Assembly: GCA_902763535.1 (NCBI GenBank)
Contig: CACWSG010000005.1
Location: forward strand, 1-64,000
Reading direction: 5' to 3'
Length of the DNA stretch: 64,000 bases
DNA from: an uncultured Pseudomonadota bacterium
GTDB lineage: Bacteria; Pseudomonadota; Alphaproteobacteria; RF32; CAG-239
The notes below the pieces were generated by a model. That model ran no database searches. It saw only the letters and a program-made list of their open reading frames with translations, and had not been told where the DNA came from. Each line of letters begins with the position of its first letter. Position 1 is the first letter of the stretch. Positions 7,212-15,630 of the stretch are shown here, one piece after another. A program made the position numbers and the translations under genes.

Positions 7212-9830
7212 ATGATTACTTTAAATGAAATTCGCTCGACCTTTTTAAAATATTTCGAGAAAAATGGTCATAAAATTCTTCCTTCATCATCTTTGGTGCC
7301 CAATAACGACCCGACTTTGATGTTCACCAACTCGGGAATGGTGCAGTTTAAAAACATTTTAACCGGCAATGAAACAGCGACCTTTAAGCGCGCCACCACA
7401 TCACAAAAATCGGTGCGTGCCGGCGGCAAGCACAACGATTTGGACGCTGTCGGATATGATGTACGCCATCACACTTTTTTTGAAATGTTGGGTAATTTTT
7501 CATTTGGTGATTATTTCAAAGATGAAGCAATTGCCTTTGCGTGGGAATTAGTTACCAAAGAGTTTGGAATTGATAAAGACAAACTTGCGGTTACTTACTT
7601 CAAGACAGATGAAAAGGCTCGCGATGTATGGCGCAAAGTATCAGGTCTGCCGGAGGATAGGATTATTCCGATTGCCACCAAGGATAATTTTTGGCAAATG
7701 GGTGATACCGGACCTTGCGGCTATTGCTCGGAAATTTTTTATGATCACGGACCTCAAGTTTGGGGAGGACTTCCCGGAACTCCGGAGGAAGACGGCGATC
7801 GTTGGATTGAAATTTGGAATTTGGTTTTTGATGAGTTTGAGGACTTGCCGGACGGGTCGCGTGTACCGTTAAAACAACGGTGTATTGATACCGGCATGGG
7901 TTTGGAGCGCATTGCCGCAATTCTGCAAGGAGTACACTCAAACTACGACATTGACTTGTTTCGCAATCTGATTAAGGCGATTGCTGATATGGCGAACTCT
8001 GATCCGACCGGTGCATTGCAATCATCACATAATGTTATTGCCGATCACTTGCGTTCAATGGCGTTTTTGATTGCTGACGGCGTTTTGCCTTCCAATGAGG
8101 GACGCGGTTATGTTTTGCGCCGTATTATGCGTCGTGCCATGCGCCATGTTCACCTTATCGGAGTTAAAGAGCCGATGATTTATAAGCTGTTGCCGGCTTT
8201 ACAAAAAGAAATGGGCGACGCTTATCCCGAATTGTATAAAGCGGAAACATTGATTAGTGAAACAATCAAAAGTGAAGAAGAGCGTTTTATCCGCACTATG
8301 GAAAACGGATTAAAGCTTTTAGATGAAGAAACAGCCGCCATGAAAGATGGTGACACCTTAAGCGGTAAAACGGCTTTTAGGCTTTATGACACTTACGGAT
8401 TTCCTTTTGATATGACTCAAGACGCGTTAAAATCACGCAACATATCGGTTAATGAAGAAGAATTTAATGCGGCCATGGCCGAACAAAAAGCCTTGGCTCG
8501 CAAAAATTGGGCAGGATCCGGTGATGCCGGAACTGAAAAAGTTTGGTTTGAACTGCAGGACAAATTAGGCTCAAGTGAATTTTTGGGCTATACGACTTTG
8601 AAGTCAGATGCCGTAGTGACCGCTTTGGTACAAAACGGCAAAACAGTTGAAGAAGTCAACCAAGGTGAATTTTATCTGTTGACCAATCAAACACCTTTTT
8701 ATGCTGAGATGGGCGGACAAGTTGGTGACATCGGTTTGGGTATTGGTAGCAATTTTGCCATAATCGTTACCGACACCAAGAAAAAATGCGATGGCTTGTA
8801 TGTTCACACTTGCCGAATTGACAACGGCAAAATAAAAGTCGGTGATACAATTTCTTTGGCGGTTGATGAAAAAAATCGCGCCAATATTCAGGGCAATCAC
8901 ACGGTTACCCACCTTCTGCATAAAGCTCTGCAGGAAAAATTCGGCTCATCAGTCACACAAAAAGGTTCTTATGTCGCGGCCGATCGTATGCGTTTTGATA
9001 TTGCTTATAACAAGCAGATAACCTTAAACGAGCAACGCGAATTGGAGAATCGGGTTATTGAAATGATACGTGCAAACTATCCGGTTACCACCAAAATAAT
9101 GAATAAAGATGAAGCTGTCAAAAGCGGAGCTATGGCTTTGTTTGGTGAAAAATATGCCGATGAAGTAAGAGTAGTTTGTGTGGGAGATAATGTTTCAACC
9201 GAGTTGTGCGGCGGCACCCATGTTAAACAGACCGGAGACATCGGCGGATTTTGCATCTTGTCGGATTCAGCAATCGCGGCCGGCGTTCGCCGTTTGGAAT
9301 GTGTAAGCGGAATTGGTGCGGCCCGCCATACTCGTGAGCTTGATGACAAAGTAAAAGCTTTAAGTGCTTTATTAAAAGTCGGCGTTAATGATTTGGAAAG
9401 CCGTGTTGCCGCTTTGCTGAACGAGCGCAAAGAAATGGAAAACAAAATTTTTGAATTGAAAAAGCAGCTTGCTTCCGGCGGAAACTCAACACAAGAGGTT
9501 GAAGAAATCAACGGAATTAAACTGATTGCTAAAAAACTTTCAGATATTGCTCCCAAAGAAATGAAAGCCATTGCTGATGAATTCAAACAAAAATATCCGT
9601 CTTCATCGATTGTCGTTTTGCTAGCGGAAAATGCCGGCAAATCGTCTTGCGTTGTCGCAGTAACCGACGACATCAAAGAAAAGTTTTCAGCTGTTGATAT
9701 GGTAAAAGCGACTGCTCCGTTGTTGGGTGCTCAAGGCGGAGGCGGTCGTTCGGATATGGCACAAACCGGAGGCAACATCTGCAACCGTTTTGATGAAGCT
9801 ATTGATGCGGTACGCAACTGCTTGAAATAA
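7212..9830 (+). CDS. alaS: alanyl-tRNA synthetase
   Basis: This class II synthetase charges tRNA-Ala. The 872-residue length is normal. Motif 2 of the aminoacylation core is visible near VGYDVRHHTFFEMLGNFSFG. The editing domain carries the zinc-binding HTVTHLLHKAL and CGGTHV sites that clear Ser- and Gly-tRNA-Ala. The C-terminal Ala domain ends with GAQGGGGRSDMAQTGG. The ATG at 7212 has only a weak GGAT upstream. In many alphaproteobacteria alaS sits next to recA; here recA is about 18 kb away. It converges with ldh, separated by only 3 bases. Confidence 0.97.
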   Translation: MITLNEIRSTFLKYFEKNGHKILPSSSLVPNNDPTLMFTNSGMVQFKNILTGNETATFKRATTSQKSVRAGGKHNDLDAVGYDVRHHTFFEMLGNFSFGDYFKDEAIAFAWELVTKEFGIDKDKLAVTYFKTDEKARDVWRKVSGLPEDRIIPIATKDNFWQMGDTGPCGYCSEIFYDHGPQVWGGLPGTPEEDGDRWIEIWNLVFDEFEDLPDGSRVPLKQRCIDTGMGLERIAAILQGVHSNYDIDLFRNLIKAIADMANSDPTGALQSSHNVIADHLRSMAFLIADGVLPSNEGRGYVLRRIMRRAMRHVHLIGVKEPMIYKLLPALQKEMGDAYPELYKAETLISETIKSEEERFIRTMENGLKLLDEETAAMKDGDTLSGKTAFRLYDTYGFPFDMTQDALKSRNISVNEEEFNAAMAEQKALARKNWAGSGDAGTEKVWFELQDKLGSSEFLGYTTLKSDAVVTALVQNGKTVEEVNQGEFYLLTNQTPFYAEMGGQVGDIGLGIGSNFAIIVTDTKKKCDGLYVHTCRIDNGKIKVGDTISLAVDEKNRANIQGNHTVTHLLHKALQEKFGSSVTQKGSYVAADRMRFDIAYNKQITLNEQRELENRVIEMIRANYPVTTKIMNKDEAVKSGAMALFGEKYADEVRVVCVGDNVSTELCGGTHVKQTGDIGGFCILSDSAIAAGVRRLECVSGIGAARHTRELDDKVKALSALLKVGVNDLESRVAALLNERKEMENKIFELKKQLASGGNSTQEVEEINGIKLIAKKLSDIAPKEMKAIADEFKQKYPSSSIVVLLAENAGKSSCVVAVTDDIKEKFSAVDMVKATAPLLGAQGGGGRSDMAQTGGNICNRFDEAIDAVRNCLK

Positions 9831-9833
9831 AAT

Positions 9834-10772
9834 TCAAAGCATTTGATCTGCTTGTTGCATCAACTCTTTGATTTTGGCGGCACTTTTGTTTAGCAAAGCA
9901 TTTTCAGCCGCACTGAGTTCGGGGTGGAGAATCCGGTGAATTCCTCTTTTGCCGATTACGGCTGGCAAAGACAGGCAAACATCATGAACTTTTGCCGCTT
10001 CCTGATGATAGGCTGAAACTGTGAGAATCGCATACTCGTTTGCGGCAATGGATTGACAAATACGGCTGATGGCACCGGCAATACCATAACAAGTGGCACC
10101 CTTGCCCTCAATAATGCGGTAAGCGGCATTGCGTACATCATCTTCAATTTTGGATTTTACTTCACTGCTGAGATTGCAACCGCTTTTTTCAGCCAAAACA
10201 CTTAAAGGCAGTGTTCCGGCATCACCATTTGACCAGCAAATTACCTCGCTGTCGCCATGTTCGCCAAGCACATTGGCGTGAATCGATTTGGGCGAAACCC
10301 CGAAATAATAGCCCAAATCTGTGCGAAAACGAGCTGTATCCAAAACCGTTCCGCTGCCTATGATATGTTCATACGGCAATCCGGACAGCCTGATAGCGAC
10401 ATAGGTCATAACATCAACCGGATTAGTCGCAATAATAAAAATGGCGTTGGGCGCAAAATGAGCAGCTTGGGGAATAATTTCGGAAAAAATTTTGACATTG
10501 CGTTCCAATAAATCGGTTCGAGTTTCACCGGCCTTTTGATTGGCTCCGGCAGTTACAACAATAATGCTGCAATTTTGCAAATCTTCATAACTTCCGGCTT
10601 TTACTTTGTTTGCATCGGCAAAGGGAGCGGCATGAGCAATATCTTCAGCTTCAGCCAAAGCTCTTTTCTCATTTACATCAACCAAAGTTATTTTGCGAGC
10701 AATTCCTTTCATCATGAGAGCAAAAGCCGTGGCGGCTCCGACTGATCCCGCTCCGATAATACCTATTTGCAT
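9834..10772 (-). CDS. ldh: L-lactate dehydrogenase
   Basis: The 312-residue NAD-dependent dehydrogenase interconverts pyruvate and L-lactate. The nucleotide-binding GAGSVG lies at residues 7-12. The specificity loop GANQKAGETR has Gln79 where malate dehydrogenases have Arg, and Arg85 for catalysis. The active-site segment is NVLGEHGDSEVICWS with the catalytic His. The start ATG is preceded by GAGGAGAAAGCTT. The gene indicates fermentative lactate metabolism. It is monocistronic, between alaS and a terminator upstream. Confidence 0.92.
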   Translation of the reverse strand: MQIGIIGAGSVGAATAFALMMKGIARKITLVDVNEKRALAEAEDIAHAAPFADANKVKAGSYEDLQNCSIIVVTAGANQKAGETRTDLLERNVKIFSEIIPQAAHFAPNAIFIIATNPVDVMTYVAIRLSGLPYEHIIGSGTVLDTARFRTDLGYYFGVSPKSIHANVLGEHGDSEVICWSNGDAGTLPLSVLAEKSGCNLSSEVKSKIEDDVRNAAYRIIEGKGATCYGIAGAISRICQSIAANEYAILTVSAYHQEAAKVHDVCLSLPAVIGKRGIHRILHPELSAAENALLNKSAAKIKELMQQADQML

Positions 10773-10835
10773 AAGCTTTCTCCTCTAAAAACTTTTATTT
10801 GATATATAATATAAGATGATAAAAAGACAATGTAG

Positions 10836-10871
10836 AAAAAAAACCTGCTGAACTCAATCAACAGGTTTTTT
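10836..10871 (-). terminator. terminator of the acidic-protein gene
   Basis: AAAAAACCTG and CAGGTTTTTT pair around an inner TGA/TCA with one mismatch, with A and T runs on both flanks. It lies just after the stop at 10891 of the minus-strand gene and before the ldh promoter, so it probably separates the two transcripts. Confidence 0.75.
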
Positions 10872-10890
10872 ATCAAAAACAGTTATTGAT

Positions 10891-11166
10891 TTATTCTACA
10901 ACAGTTTCGCCTTCACCAGCTGTTTCTTCAGGATTTTCTTCAACTACATCTTCAGCTTCTACCTCACCCTCAGAAACAACTTCTTCTCCGGCAGGCTCTT
11001 CATCAACAACGACAACCGTGTCTTCAACAACAGCCGGGGCTTCTTCGGCAACAACCTCTTCCTCAACTGCAACTTCGCCAGCATTATTTGCTTGTTGGTT
11101 CTTCAAAACATAAGCAACACCCAACAAAACAGCCAATAATAAAACTATATACATAAACTTTTTCAT
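10891..11166 (-). CDS. membrane-anchored acidic low-complexity protein
   Basis: The 91-residue product has one N-terminal membrane helix (residues 4-21, YIVLLLAVLLGVAYVL) followed by about 65 residues composed mostly of Glu, Val, Ala and Asp, with no sharp motif. The tail is strongly negative and probably disordered. A role as a periplasm-facing acidic tether is possible but not shown. The ATG is preceded by AAGGAGCTGTAAATT. It has its own terminator and is therefore a single-gene unit. Confidence 0.6.
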   Translation of the reverse strand: MKKFMYIVLLLAVLLGVAYVLKNQQANNAGEVAVEEEVVAEEAPAVVEDTVVVVDEEPAGEEVVSEGEVEAEDVVEENPEETAGEGETVVE

Positions 11167-11440
11167 AATTTACAGCTCCTTAAAAGAAATAACTATCGTT
11201 CAAGATAAGTGTTGTCTTATAAAAAGTCAACATTAATCTTGAAATTTAAAATTTAGAGGATAATTAGGGTATAAAAAGCAGTTTTTAGCATTTTATCCCC
11301 TTATTTTTTTGCGCAAAATCAATATGTTGTGTGTTTTTTTGAAATAATGCTTGTAAATTGCAATAAAATAGTGCTAACTGTAAGGCGAACGATCTTGCAA
11401 GAGATCTGTTAATTGTTTTAATTTTTTTGAGGTTTATACT

Positions 11441-11674
11441 ATGACTGATACAGCAAATCGCGTTAAGAAAATCGTTGCAGAGCATCTTGGCGTTGAAGAA
11501 TCTAAAGTTACTGAAGACGCCAGCTTTATTGACGATTTGGGCGCAGATAGTTTGGATACAGTAGAATTGGTTATGGCTTTTGAGGAAGAATTCGGTTGCG
11601 AAATTCCTGATGAAGCTGCTGAAAAAATTCTCACTGTTAAAGATGCTATTGACTATCTTTCCAAGAATGCTTAA
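11441..11674 (+). CDS. acpP: acyl carrier protein
   Basis: The 77-residue protein carries growing acyl chains in fatty-acid synthesis. The motif [10 protein letters not shown] provides Ser37, which receives 4'-phosphopantetheine. The acidic helix II ([18 protein letters not shown]) contacts FAS enzymes. The ATG is preceded by GAGG at 8 bases. In alphaproteobacteria acpP is usually followed by fabF and mltG; here fabF is missing and a terminator follows. Five further ACP-like genes lie 1.1-3.3 kb downstream, beyond mltG. Confidence 0.96.
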   Translation: MTDTANRVKKIVAEHLGVEESKVTEDASFIDDLGADSLDTVELVMAFEEEFGCEIPDEAAEKILTVKDAIDYLSKNA

Positions 11675-11704
11675 GTCTGTTAGGCTTTGATGAGAAAAAT
11701 TAGT

Positions 11705-11744
11705 GAAACTCGCCTTATATCAAAGTGGCGAGTTTCATTTGTTT
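11705..11744 (+). terminator. hairpin terminator between acpP and mltG
   Basis: A perfect 10-bp stem, GAAACTCGCC (11705-11714) with GGCGAGTTTC (11727-11736), has a 12-base loop and is followed by ATTTGTTT. The T tract is modest, so read-through is possible. Confidence 0.7.
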
Positions 11745-11765
11745 AAATATAGCGATTGTTTTTTT

Positions 11766-12731
11766 ATGAAATATTTGCTCAAAATTGTTTTACTGTTTTT
11801 GATAATCGGTTTTGCTGCAATGTGGCAGTTGAAGAATGCTGTTTACAACTCAGGTCCGTTGATTGAAACAAAATCCATTGTGGTTGGCAAAGGAGCTAAC
11901 AGCCATTCCCTCGGCGATGAATTGCAAACTCAAGGCATTATTAAAAGTGCATTGCTTTTTCGTCTGTTAAGCAGACTCTATGGTGCGGATAAAACTCTGA
12001 AAGCCGGTGAATATGAGTTCAACGCAGGCGAATCGCTGTTTGAAGTTATGCAAAAAATTGCCCAAGGTGATGTGATATATCGCAAAATCACCTTAGCTGA
12101 AGGTCTGACCGCCAGACAAATGTTGGATATTATTGAAAATAATGAAATGCTCAGCGGCGAAATATCCATCAATGTAAAAGAAGGCTCCATGCTGCCGGAA
12201 ACTTATTCTTTTGTCAGAGGAGATTCTAAGGACAGTATTGTGGAACGCGCAATAAAAGCCATGGAAAAAGCCGTTGATGAAATATGGAACAATCGAGCGA
12301 TTAATACACCGCTGAAAAATAAACAAGATTTGGTTATTTTGGCATCAATTGTTGAAAAAGAAACCGGATTGGTGCAAGAGCGCGATTTGGTAGCTTCAGT
12401 TTTCAGCAACCGTTTGCAAAAAGGCATGAAATTACAAACCGACCCAACGGTTATTTATGCGTTGACTTTAGGACAAAAAGATTTGGGAAGACCATTAACC
12501 AAAAAAGATTTGACTTTTGACAGCCCTTACAACACTTATGTTTATTATGGTTTACCACCGACACCGATTTGTTCGCCGGGAATTGCCGCTCTAAAAGCAG
12601 CTGCCAACCCGAAGGTTAGCAATTATCTCTACTTTGTTGCCTCGGGCCAAAGCGGACATAACTTTTCATCCAGCCTGAAACAGCACAATGATCATGTTGC
12701 TGACTATCGCAAAAAGCGCAAGAAGAAGTAA
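11766..12731 (+). CDS. mltG: endolytic murein transglycosylase
   Basis: The inner-membrane enzyme cuts nascent peptidoglycan strands and limits glycan length. The 321-residue form from ATG 11766 starts with a membrane helix (LLKIVLLFLIIGFAAMWQL), then LysM-like and YceG-like domains. The catalytic Glu lies in ILASIVEKETG at about residue 205. The alternative GTG at 11703 would place the N-terminus on the terminator hairpin, so it is rejected. No Shine-Dalgarno is visible before 11766; the start is preceded by a T run. Confidence 0.85.
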   Translation: MKYLLKIVLLFLIIGFAAMWQLKNAVYNSGPLIETKSIVVGKGANSHSLGDELQTQGIIKSALLFRLLSRLYGADKTLKAGEYEFNAGESLFEVMQKIAQGDVIYRKITLAEGLTARQMLDIIENNEMLSGEISINVKEGSMLPETYSFVRGDSKDSIVERAIKAMEKAVDEIWNNRAINTPLKNKQDLVILASIVEKETGLVQERDLVASVFSNRLQKGMKLQTDPTVIYALTLGQKDLGRPLTKKDLTFDSPYNTYVYYGLPPTPICSPGIAALKAAANPKVSNYLYFVASGQSGHNFSSSLKQHNDHVADYRKKRKKK

Positions 12732-12752
12732 AAAAACGAGATGTGTTTTTTA

Positions 12753-12780
12753 TTGACAAAAATGACATAATTGGTATAAT
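12753..12780 (+). promoter_or_regulatory. promoter of the first ACP-like operon
   Basis: A consensus TTGACA (12753-12758) is separated by 16 bases from a perfect TATAAT (12775-12780). The leader contains AATTAATTATTAATTTAAAA and no Shine-Dalgarno before the start at 12823. Confidence 0.8.
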
Positions 12781-12822
12781 TATGGTCATTCAATTAATTA
12801 TTAATTTAAAAATATTTTTATT

Positions 12823-13179
12823 ATGAATGGATACAGAGATTATCATGATGAGCCGTTGCCACGCGGTGCGAAAGTGAGCTTCTCGCATGAGTTTAGAACT
12901 CCTTGGTATCTAAATCACAAGACGAGCTCCACCGAAGGTCGCAAAAATAGCGCGGTCGGTTCTACCGAAGATCGCATTATCGACATTATTGTCAATAAAC
13001 TCGGGGTAGAAAAAAGCAAAATCAAAAAAGACTCTCGTCTTGATTATGATTTAGGCACCGACAATTTAGATCAAGTTGAAATCATCCTGAGAATGGAGAA
13101 AGAATTTGACATTCACATTCCTGATGAGGAATGTGAAAACATCAAAACTGTCGATGATCTAATAAAACTGGTCGAGTAG
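12823..13179 (+). CDS. acyl-carrier-protein-like protein lacking the phosphopantetheine serine
   Basis: The 118-residue protein has a 45-residue N-terminal extension rich in aromatic and charged residues (RDYHDEPLPRGAKVSF), followed by an ACP fold. Aligned with AcpP without gaps, the carrier motif reads GTDNLDQVEIILRMEKEF, so Asn81 replaces the serine that holds phosphopantetheine. The acidic recognition helix and the IPDEE segment are kept. The protein therefore cannot be primed in the normal way and may act as a decoy, adaptor or regulator (inference). It is co-transcribed with the next gene, 39 bases downstream. The start has an AT leader with no Shine-Dalgarno. Confidence 0.8.
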   Translation: MNGYRDYHDEPLPRGAKVSFSHEFRTPWYLNHKTSSTEGRKNSAVGSTEDRIIDIIVNKLGVEKSKIKKDSRLDYDLGTDNLDQVEIILRMEKEFDIHIPDEECENIKTVDDLIKLVE

Positions 13180-13218
13180 ATTAGTAAAATTTAATATTAA
13201 CACAAAACACAAATTATT

Positions 13219-13467
13219 ATGGAAAAGAAAGAAAAAACCGTCGAAGAACAGGTTATTGACGTGATCTGCGATGAAATGGGATGCGAAAGTGTCTGTTTAG
13301 ATGACCGCCTCCAAGAAGATCTGAGCATGGACAGTCTTGACATTGCCGAGGTCATGTATCGACTGGAAAACATCTATTGGATTAAACTAGATTCGCTGGC
13401 ACGTTACGATGTCGTGACCGTAAAAGACTTGGTCAATATGGTCAAAAAAGCACCCAGCATTAAGTAA
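13219..13467 (+). CDS. acyl carrier protein paralogue with intact serine
   Basis: The 82-residue protein is an ACP-fold carrier. The motif LSMDSLDIAEVMYRLE contains Ser39 in the DSL context, so phosphopantetheinylation by a 4'-phosphopantetheinyl transferase is possible. It lacks the Gly before the motif that AcpP has, and helix III differs (LDSLARYDVV), so it would probably be served by different partner enzymes. It is the second gene of a two-gene unit and the only cluster member apart from the first domain of the 14391 gene with a usable serine. No ketosynthase or transferase gene is nearby. Confidence 0.8.
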   Translation: MEKKEKTVEEQVIDVICDEMGCESVCLDDRLQEDLSMDSLDIAEVMYRLENIYWIKLDSLARYDVVTVKDLVNMVKKAPSIK

Positions 13468-13477
13468 TTTAATTTTT

Positions 13478-13507
13478 TCCCGTTCATAATCTGAACGGGA
13501 TTTTTTA
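13478..13507 (+). terminator. terminator after the first ACP-like pair
   Basis: TCCCGTTCA (13478-13486) pairs perfectly with TGAACGGGA (13492-13500), with a 5-base loop and TTTTTT (13501-13506) after it. Confidence 0.9.
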
Positions 13508-13552
13508 TATCTGCATAATTATGGTCAATCACTAAAAGGAAATAAAAAAAAC

Positions 13553-13580
13553 TTGCATTTTTAATAAAAGTGAGTAAACT
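13553..13580 (+). promoter_or_regulatory. promoter of the second ACP-like operon
   Basis: TTGCAT (13553-13558), 16 bases and TAAACT (13575-13580) precede the start at 13610. The leader reads ATTTTTATTAAATTATG at its 3' end with no Shine-Dalgarno. Confidence 0.55.
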
Positions 13581-13609
13581 GGCGAAACTTATCTAATTTT
13601 TATTAAATT

Positions 13610-13990
13610 ATGGAAAAAAATCTACATTTACCTAATCAACAGGTATCTGTTCCTTCAGGTTTGACCGAAGACGATGCTTTCGTTGAATCTTTAAAAAAAG
13701 ATGTTTTGCTTAGTTGCCACCAAGCTACTCACACCACTAAAGATGTAGCTGAGCACTTAGGGCTTGAAATCTGTAAAAAGATTATATCCAGATTCCATCA
13801 GGATATTAATCCCAAGAAGCTCTCTGCTTCAACCAGCACTGCCGATTTGGGATTTGATTGGTTTGACAGTTTGCAACTGTTAGCCCATATTGAAATGGTT
13901 CTTAACAAAGATGTGTTTCCTCGTGATATGGAATATGAAAAATTCAGCCTCGCGAATGTAATAGCAATTTTTAATCAAAACCTTAAATAA
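13610..13990 (+). CDS. ACP-like protein with Trp in place of the carrier serine
   Basis: The 126-residue protein has a 45-residue N-terminal extension and an ACP-like domain. A gapless alignment with AcpP places DLGFDWFDSLQLLAHIE against [17 protein letters not shown], so Trp84 occupies the serine position; Ser87 three residues later does not align. Helix II is less acidic than in AcpP. The fold is inferred from the conserved DLG, the hydrophobic pattern and the closing FSLANVIAIFNQNL helix. It is followed by another ACP-like gene 8 bases downstream. No substrate or partner can be read from it. Confidence 0.7.
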   Translation: MEKNLHLPNQQVSVPSGLTEDDAFVESLKKDVLLSCHQATHTTKDVAEHLGLEICKKIISRFHQDINPKKLSASTSTADLGFDWFDSLQLLAHIEMVLNKDVFPRDMEYEKFSLANVIAIFNQNLK

Positions 13991-13998
13991 AAAAGATT

Positions 13999-14280
13999 AT
14001 GGAAATGAAAGTTTACAAAAATTTGGAAGAATTGATTGACGATCTTCGTCAAATCATTGCTGACACGCTTTGTGCCGGCAACGGAAAAAATCTTGCCGAT
14101 AAACAGGCTGACTTGCGCAAAGTTTTCCGCGTGCGTAATGCCGAAATCGGAAAGCTCGCAGGTCCGCTGAATAAAAAATTCGGCTGCAACCTGTCCGAAG
14201 AACAAGCCCGCAAGTTCCAAAATCCGGCCAACATCGTCGATTATTTGGTTCAGCATCAGCTTGTTGCTTTTGCGATTTGA
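13999..14280 (+). CDS. ACP-like protein, carrier serine replaced by Asn
   Basis: The 93-residue protein is recognised as ACP-like mainly from its second half, FGCNLSEEQARKFQNPANIV, which aligns residue by residue with the AcpP segment after helix II. The corresponding carrier motif is FRVRNAEIGKL, so Asn47 stands at the serine position and the preceding Asp is Arg. Helix II is basic rather than acidic (GPLNKK), which would change its partners. It lies 8 bases after the previous gene, so the two probably form one operon. The call rests on pattern, not on strong identity. Confidence 0.6.
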   Translation: MEMKVYKNLEELIDDLRQIIADTLCAGNGKNLADKQADLRKVFRVRNAEIGKLAGPLNKKFGCNLSEEQARKFQNPANIVDYLVQHQLVAFAI

Positions 14281-14289
14281 TATCCTTTG

Positions 14290-14325
14290 TCAAAGCCCGC
14301 CTCAAATTATATAAGCGGGTTTTGA
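14290..14325 (+). terminator. probable terminator after the second ACP-like operon
   Basis: TCAAAGCCCGC and GCGGGTTTTGA pair with one bulge around a 14-base loop, ending in a short T stretch. It is weaker than the terminator at 13478. Confidence 0.55.
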
Positions 14326-14332
14326 CTTTGGT

Positions 14333-14360
14333 TTGAAAGTTATCTAAAAATTTCTATATT
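14333..14360 (+). promoter_or_regulatory. promoter of the tandem ACP-like gene
   Basis: TTGAAA (14333-14338), a 16-base spacer and TATATT (14355-14360) precede the start at 14391. The leader contains ATTTTTATTAAATTAAAA, nearly the same as the leader before 13610. Confidence 0.55.
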
Positions 14361-14390
14361 GTATTTTTATTAAATTAAAACTCCTATACC

Positions 14391-14933
14391 ATGGAAGAAC
14401 AGAAGTTAACTCGGGATGAAATATTTGCCCAGATTAAGAGCATCTTGGTTGATGACTTGTTTGTCACCAAAGAGATTAAGGAAGAATCTAAACTCGCAGA
14501 CTTCAATTTGGAGAGCCTTGATGAGGCAGAGCTGTTTACTCAACTGGAAAAAAGGTTGGACATAGTTTTTGACAATCACATCTGTGATAATGTTTCGACC
14601 GTTTCCGATCTGATTACGGTGGTGGAAAAAACTATCGCCGAAATAACAAAAAGCTCCAATGACATGGCGGATATTCAGGTTATCAAAAGCCGCGAAGAAA
14701 GAAGCAAAGTGATTTCCCGACTGATTGCCATAAGTGCCAATCTTACCGACGCAATCAAGTCGCATCAAATGAGCGGATTCTCGAGATTCAAGATGGATCT
14801 TGAGCTGTCTGATGACGCCTATGCCAAACTGGCAAAGAGCATCAAAGACGAGTTCAACACCGAAATCTCTCCGCGGTATCTGAAAGATATCGAGAGCATT
14901 GAAGATCTCGCTGATGAGATTTTGAGAAAATAA
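14391..14933 (+). CDS. two-domain ACP-like protein, one intact and one degenerate site
   Basis: The 180-residue protein contains two ACP-like domains. The first (about residues 8-80) has NLESLDEAELFTQLEKRLDI, where Ser42 sits correctly in an ESL version of the carrier motif. The second (about 105-178) has DLELSDDAYAKLAKSIKDEF, which aligns with AcpP so that Asp141 replaces the serine, with Ser140 one residue off. A charged linker joins them. A fused active and inactive carrier domain is unusual outside large synthases. Codon use is richer in GAG, CTG and CTC than in neighbouring genes. The gene forms a unit of its own between promoter and terminator. Confidence 0.75.
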   Translation: MEEQKLTRDEIFAQIKSILVDDLFVTKEIKEESKLADFNLESLDEAELFTQLEKRLDIVFDNHICDNVSTVSDLITVVEKTIAEITKSSNDMADIQVIKSREERSKVISRLIAISANLTDAIKSHQMSGFSRFKMDLELSDDAYAKLAKSIKDEFNTEISPRYLKDIESIEDLADEILRK

Positions 14934-14948
14934 AAAAAATATTTTTTT

Positions 14949-14971
14949 GCAGCCGCAGGGCTGCTTTTTTT
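14949..14971 (+). terminator. terminator of the tandem ACP-like gene
   Basis: GCAGCC (14949-14954) and GGCTGC (14959-14964) form a tight stem with a 4-base loop and seven T residues after it. A and T runs on the other side may also serve the converging minus-strand gene. Confidence 0.85.
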
Positions 14972-15467
14972 ATGCCTGTCCGATAGTTTCCATCATAAAA
15001 GGATAAAGAGCATCAGAGGGGCTTACGCCTTTAGTCAAAACAGCTTTGAAAACCGGATACATACGCTCACATTCCTTGATGGCAATATCAATCATTTGTG
15101 CAATCTTATGTTCAAAAAATTCTTCACCGTAATTCAAAAAAATCGAATGCTTAAACACCGGCATATTCTGCTCAGTCCAATAAGAAAAATGACCGACCCA
15201 TAAATTTTCATTTACCAAGGCCAAAAGTTCAAAAATTTTGCTGCGATCTTCCAAATTGCTTTTTATGTCAACCAAACATGACATATGCAAACACTTCATG
15301 CTCTCTTCCCACGAAAAGAACAGCAACATATTGTTCCACTTGCCCTGTACTTCAACAACAACCTCGTTGATACTGCGACGTTCCATTTCAAAAGAACGCG
15401 CCATAAAAATATTCTCAACCAAATCTATCGGATTGCTGTTTAAGGCTGTTTCTATAGCCTGCTGCAT
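14970..15467 (-). CDS. YbjN domain protein
   Basis: The 165-residue cytosolic protein belongs to the YbjN family, whose fold resembles type III secretion chaperones and whose molecular role is poorly known. Characteristic parts are FFSWEESMKCLHMSCLVDIK and the ELLALVNENLWVGHFSYW segment. The start ATG 15467 is preceded by AAAGGAGACAAGT, which is why the longer frame from 15488 is not used. It converges with the ACP-like cluster and is divergent from lgt. Confidence 0.8.
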   Translation of the reverse strand: MQQAIETALNSNPIDLVENIFMARSFEMERRSINEVVVEVQGKWNNMLLFFSWEESMKCLHMSCLVDIKSNLEDRSKIFELLALVNENLWVGHFSYWTEQNMPVFKHSIFLNYGEEFFEHKIAQMIDIAIKECERMYPVFKAVLTKGVSPSDALYPFMMETIGQA

Positions 15468-15630
15468 ACTTGTCTCCTTTAGGACCAAAATTTATTATAA
15501 CTTAAGGTTGCATTGAGCGAGTCGCAAAAGCAATTGACGAATTATTTTTTTCCACTTTTTTCATTTTTGTGGATAAAAGGATTTTATATAAAATCATAAA
15601 AATCAATAAATTAGCTCGAGTATATTTTTT

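Noticed and set aside
9077..9676. 199-residue minus-strand frame inside alaS
   Set aside because: Ser/Ala-rich composition of a shadow frame; alaS is unambiguous here.
11703..11765. GTG start for mltG at 11703
   Set aside because: It would make the N-terminus from a terminator hairpin and place 21 non-conserved residues before the membrane helix.
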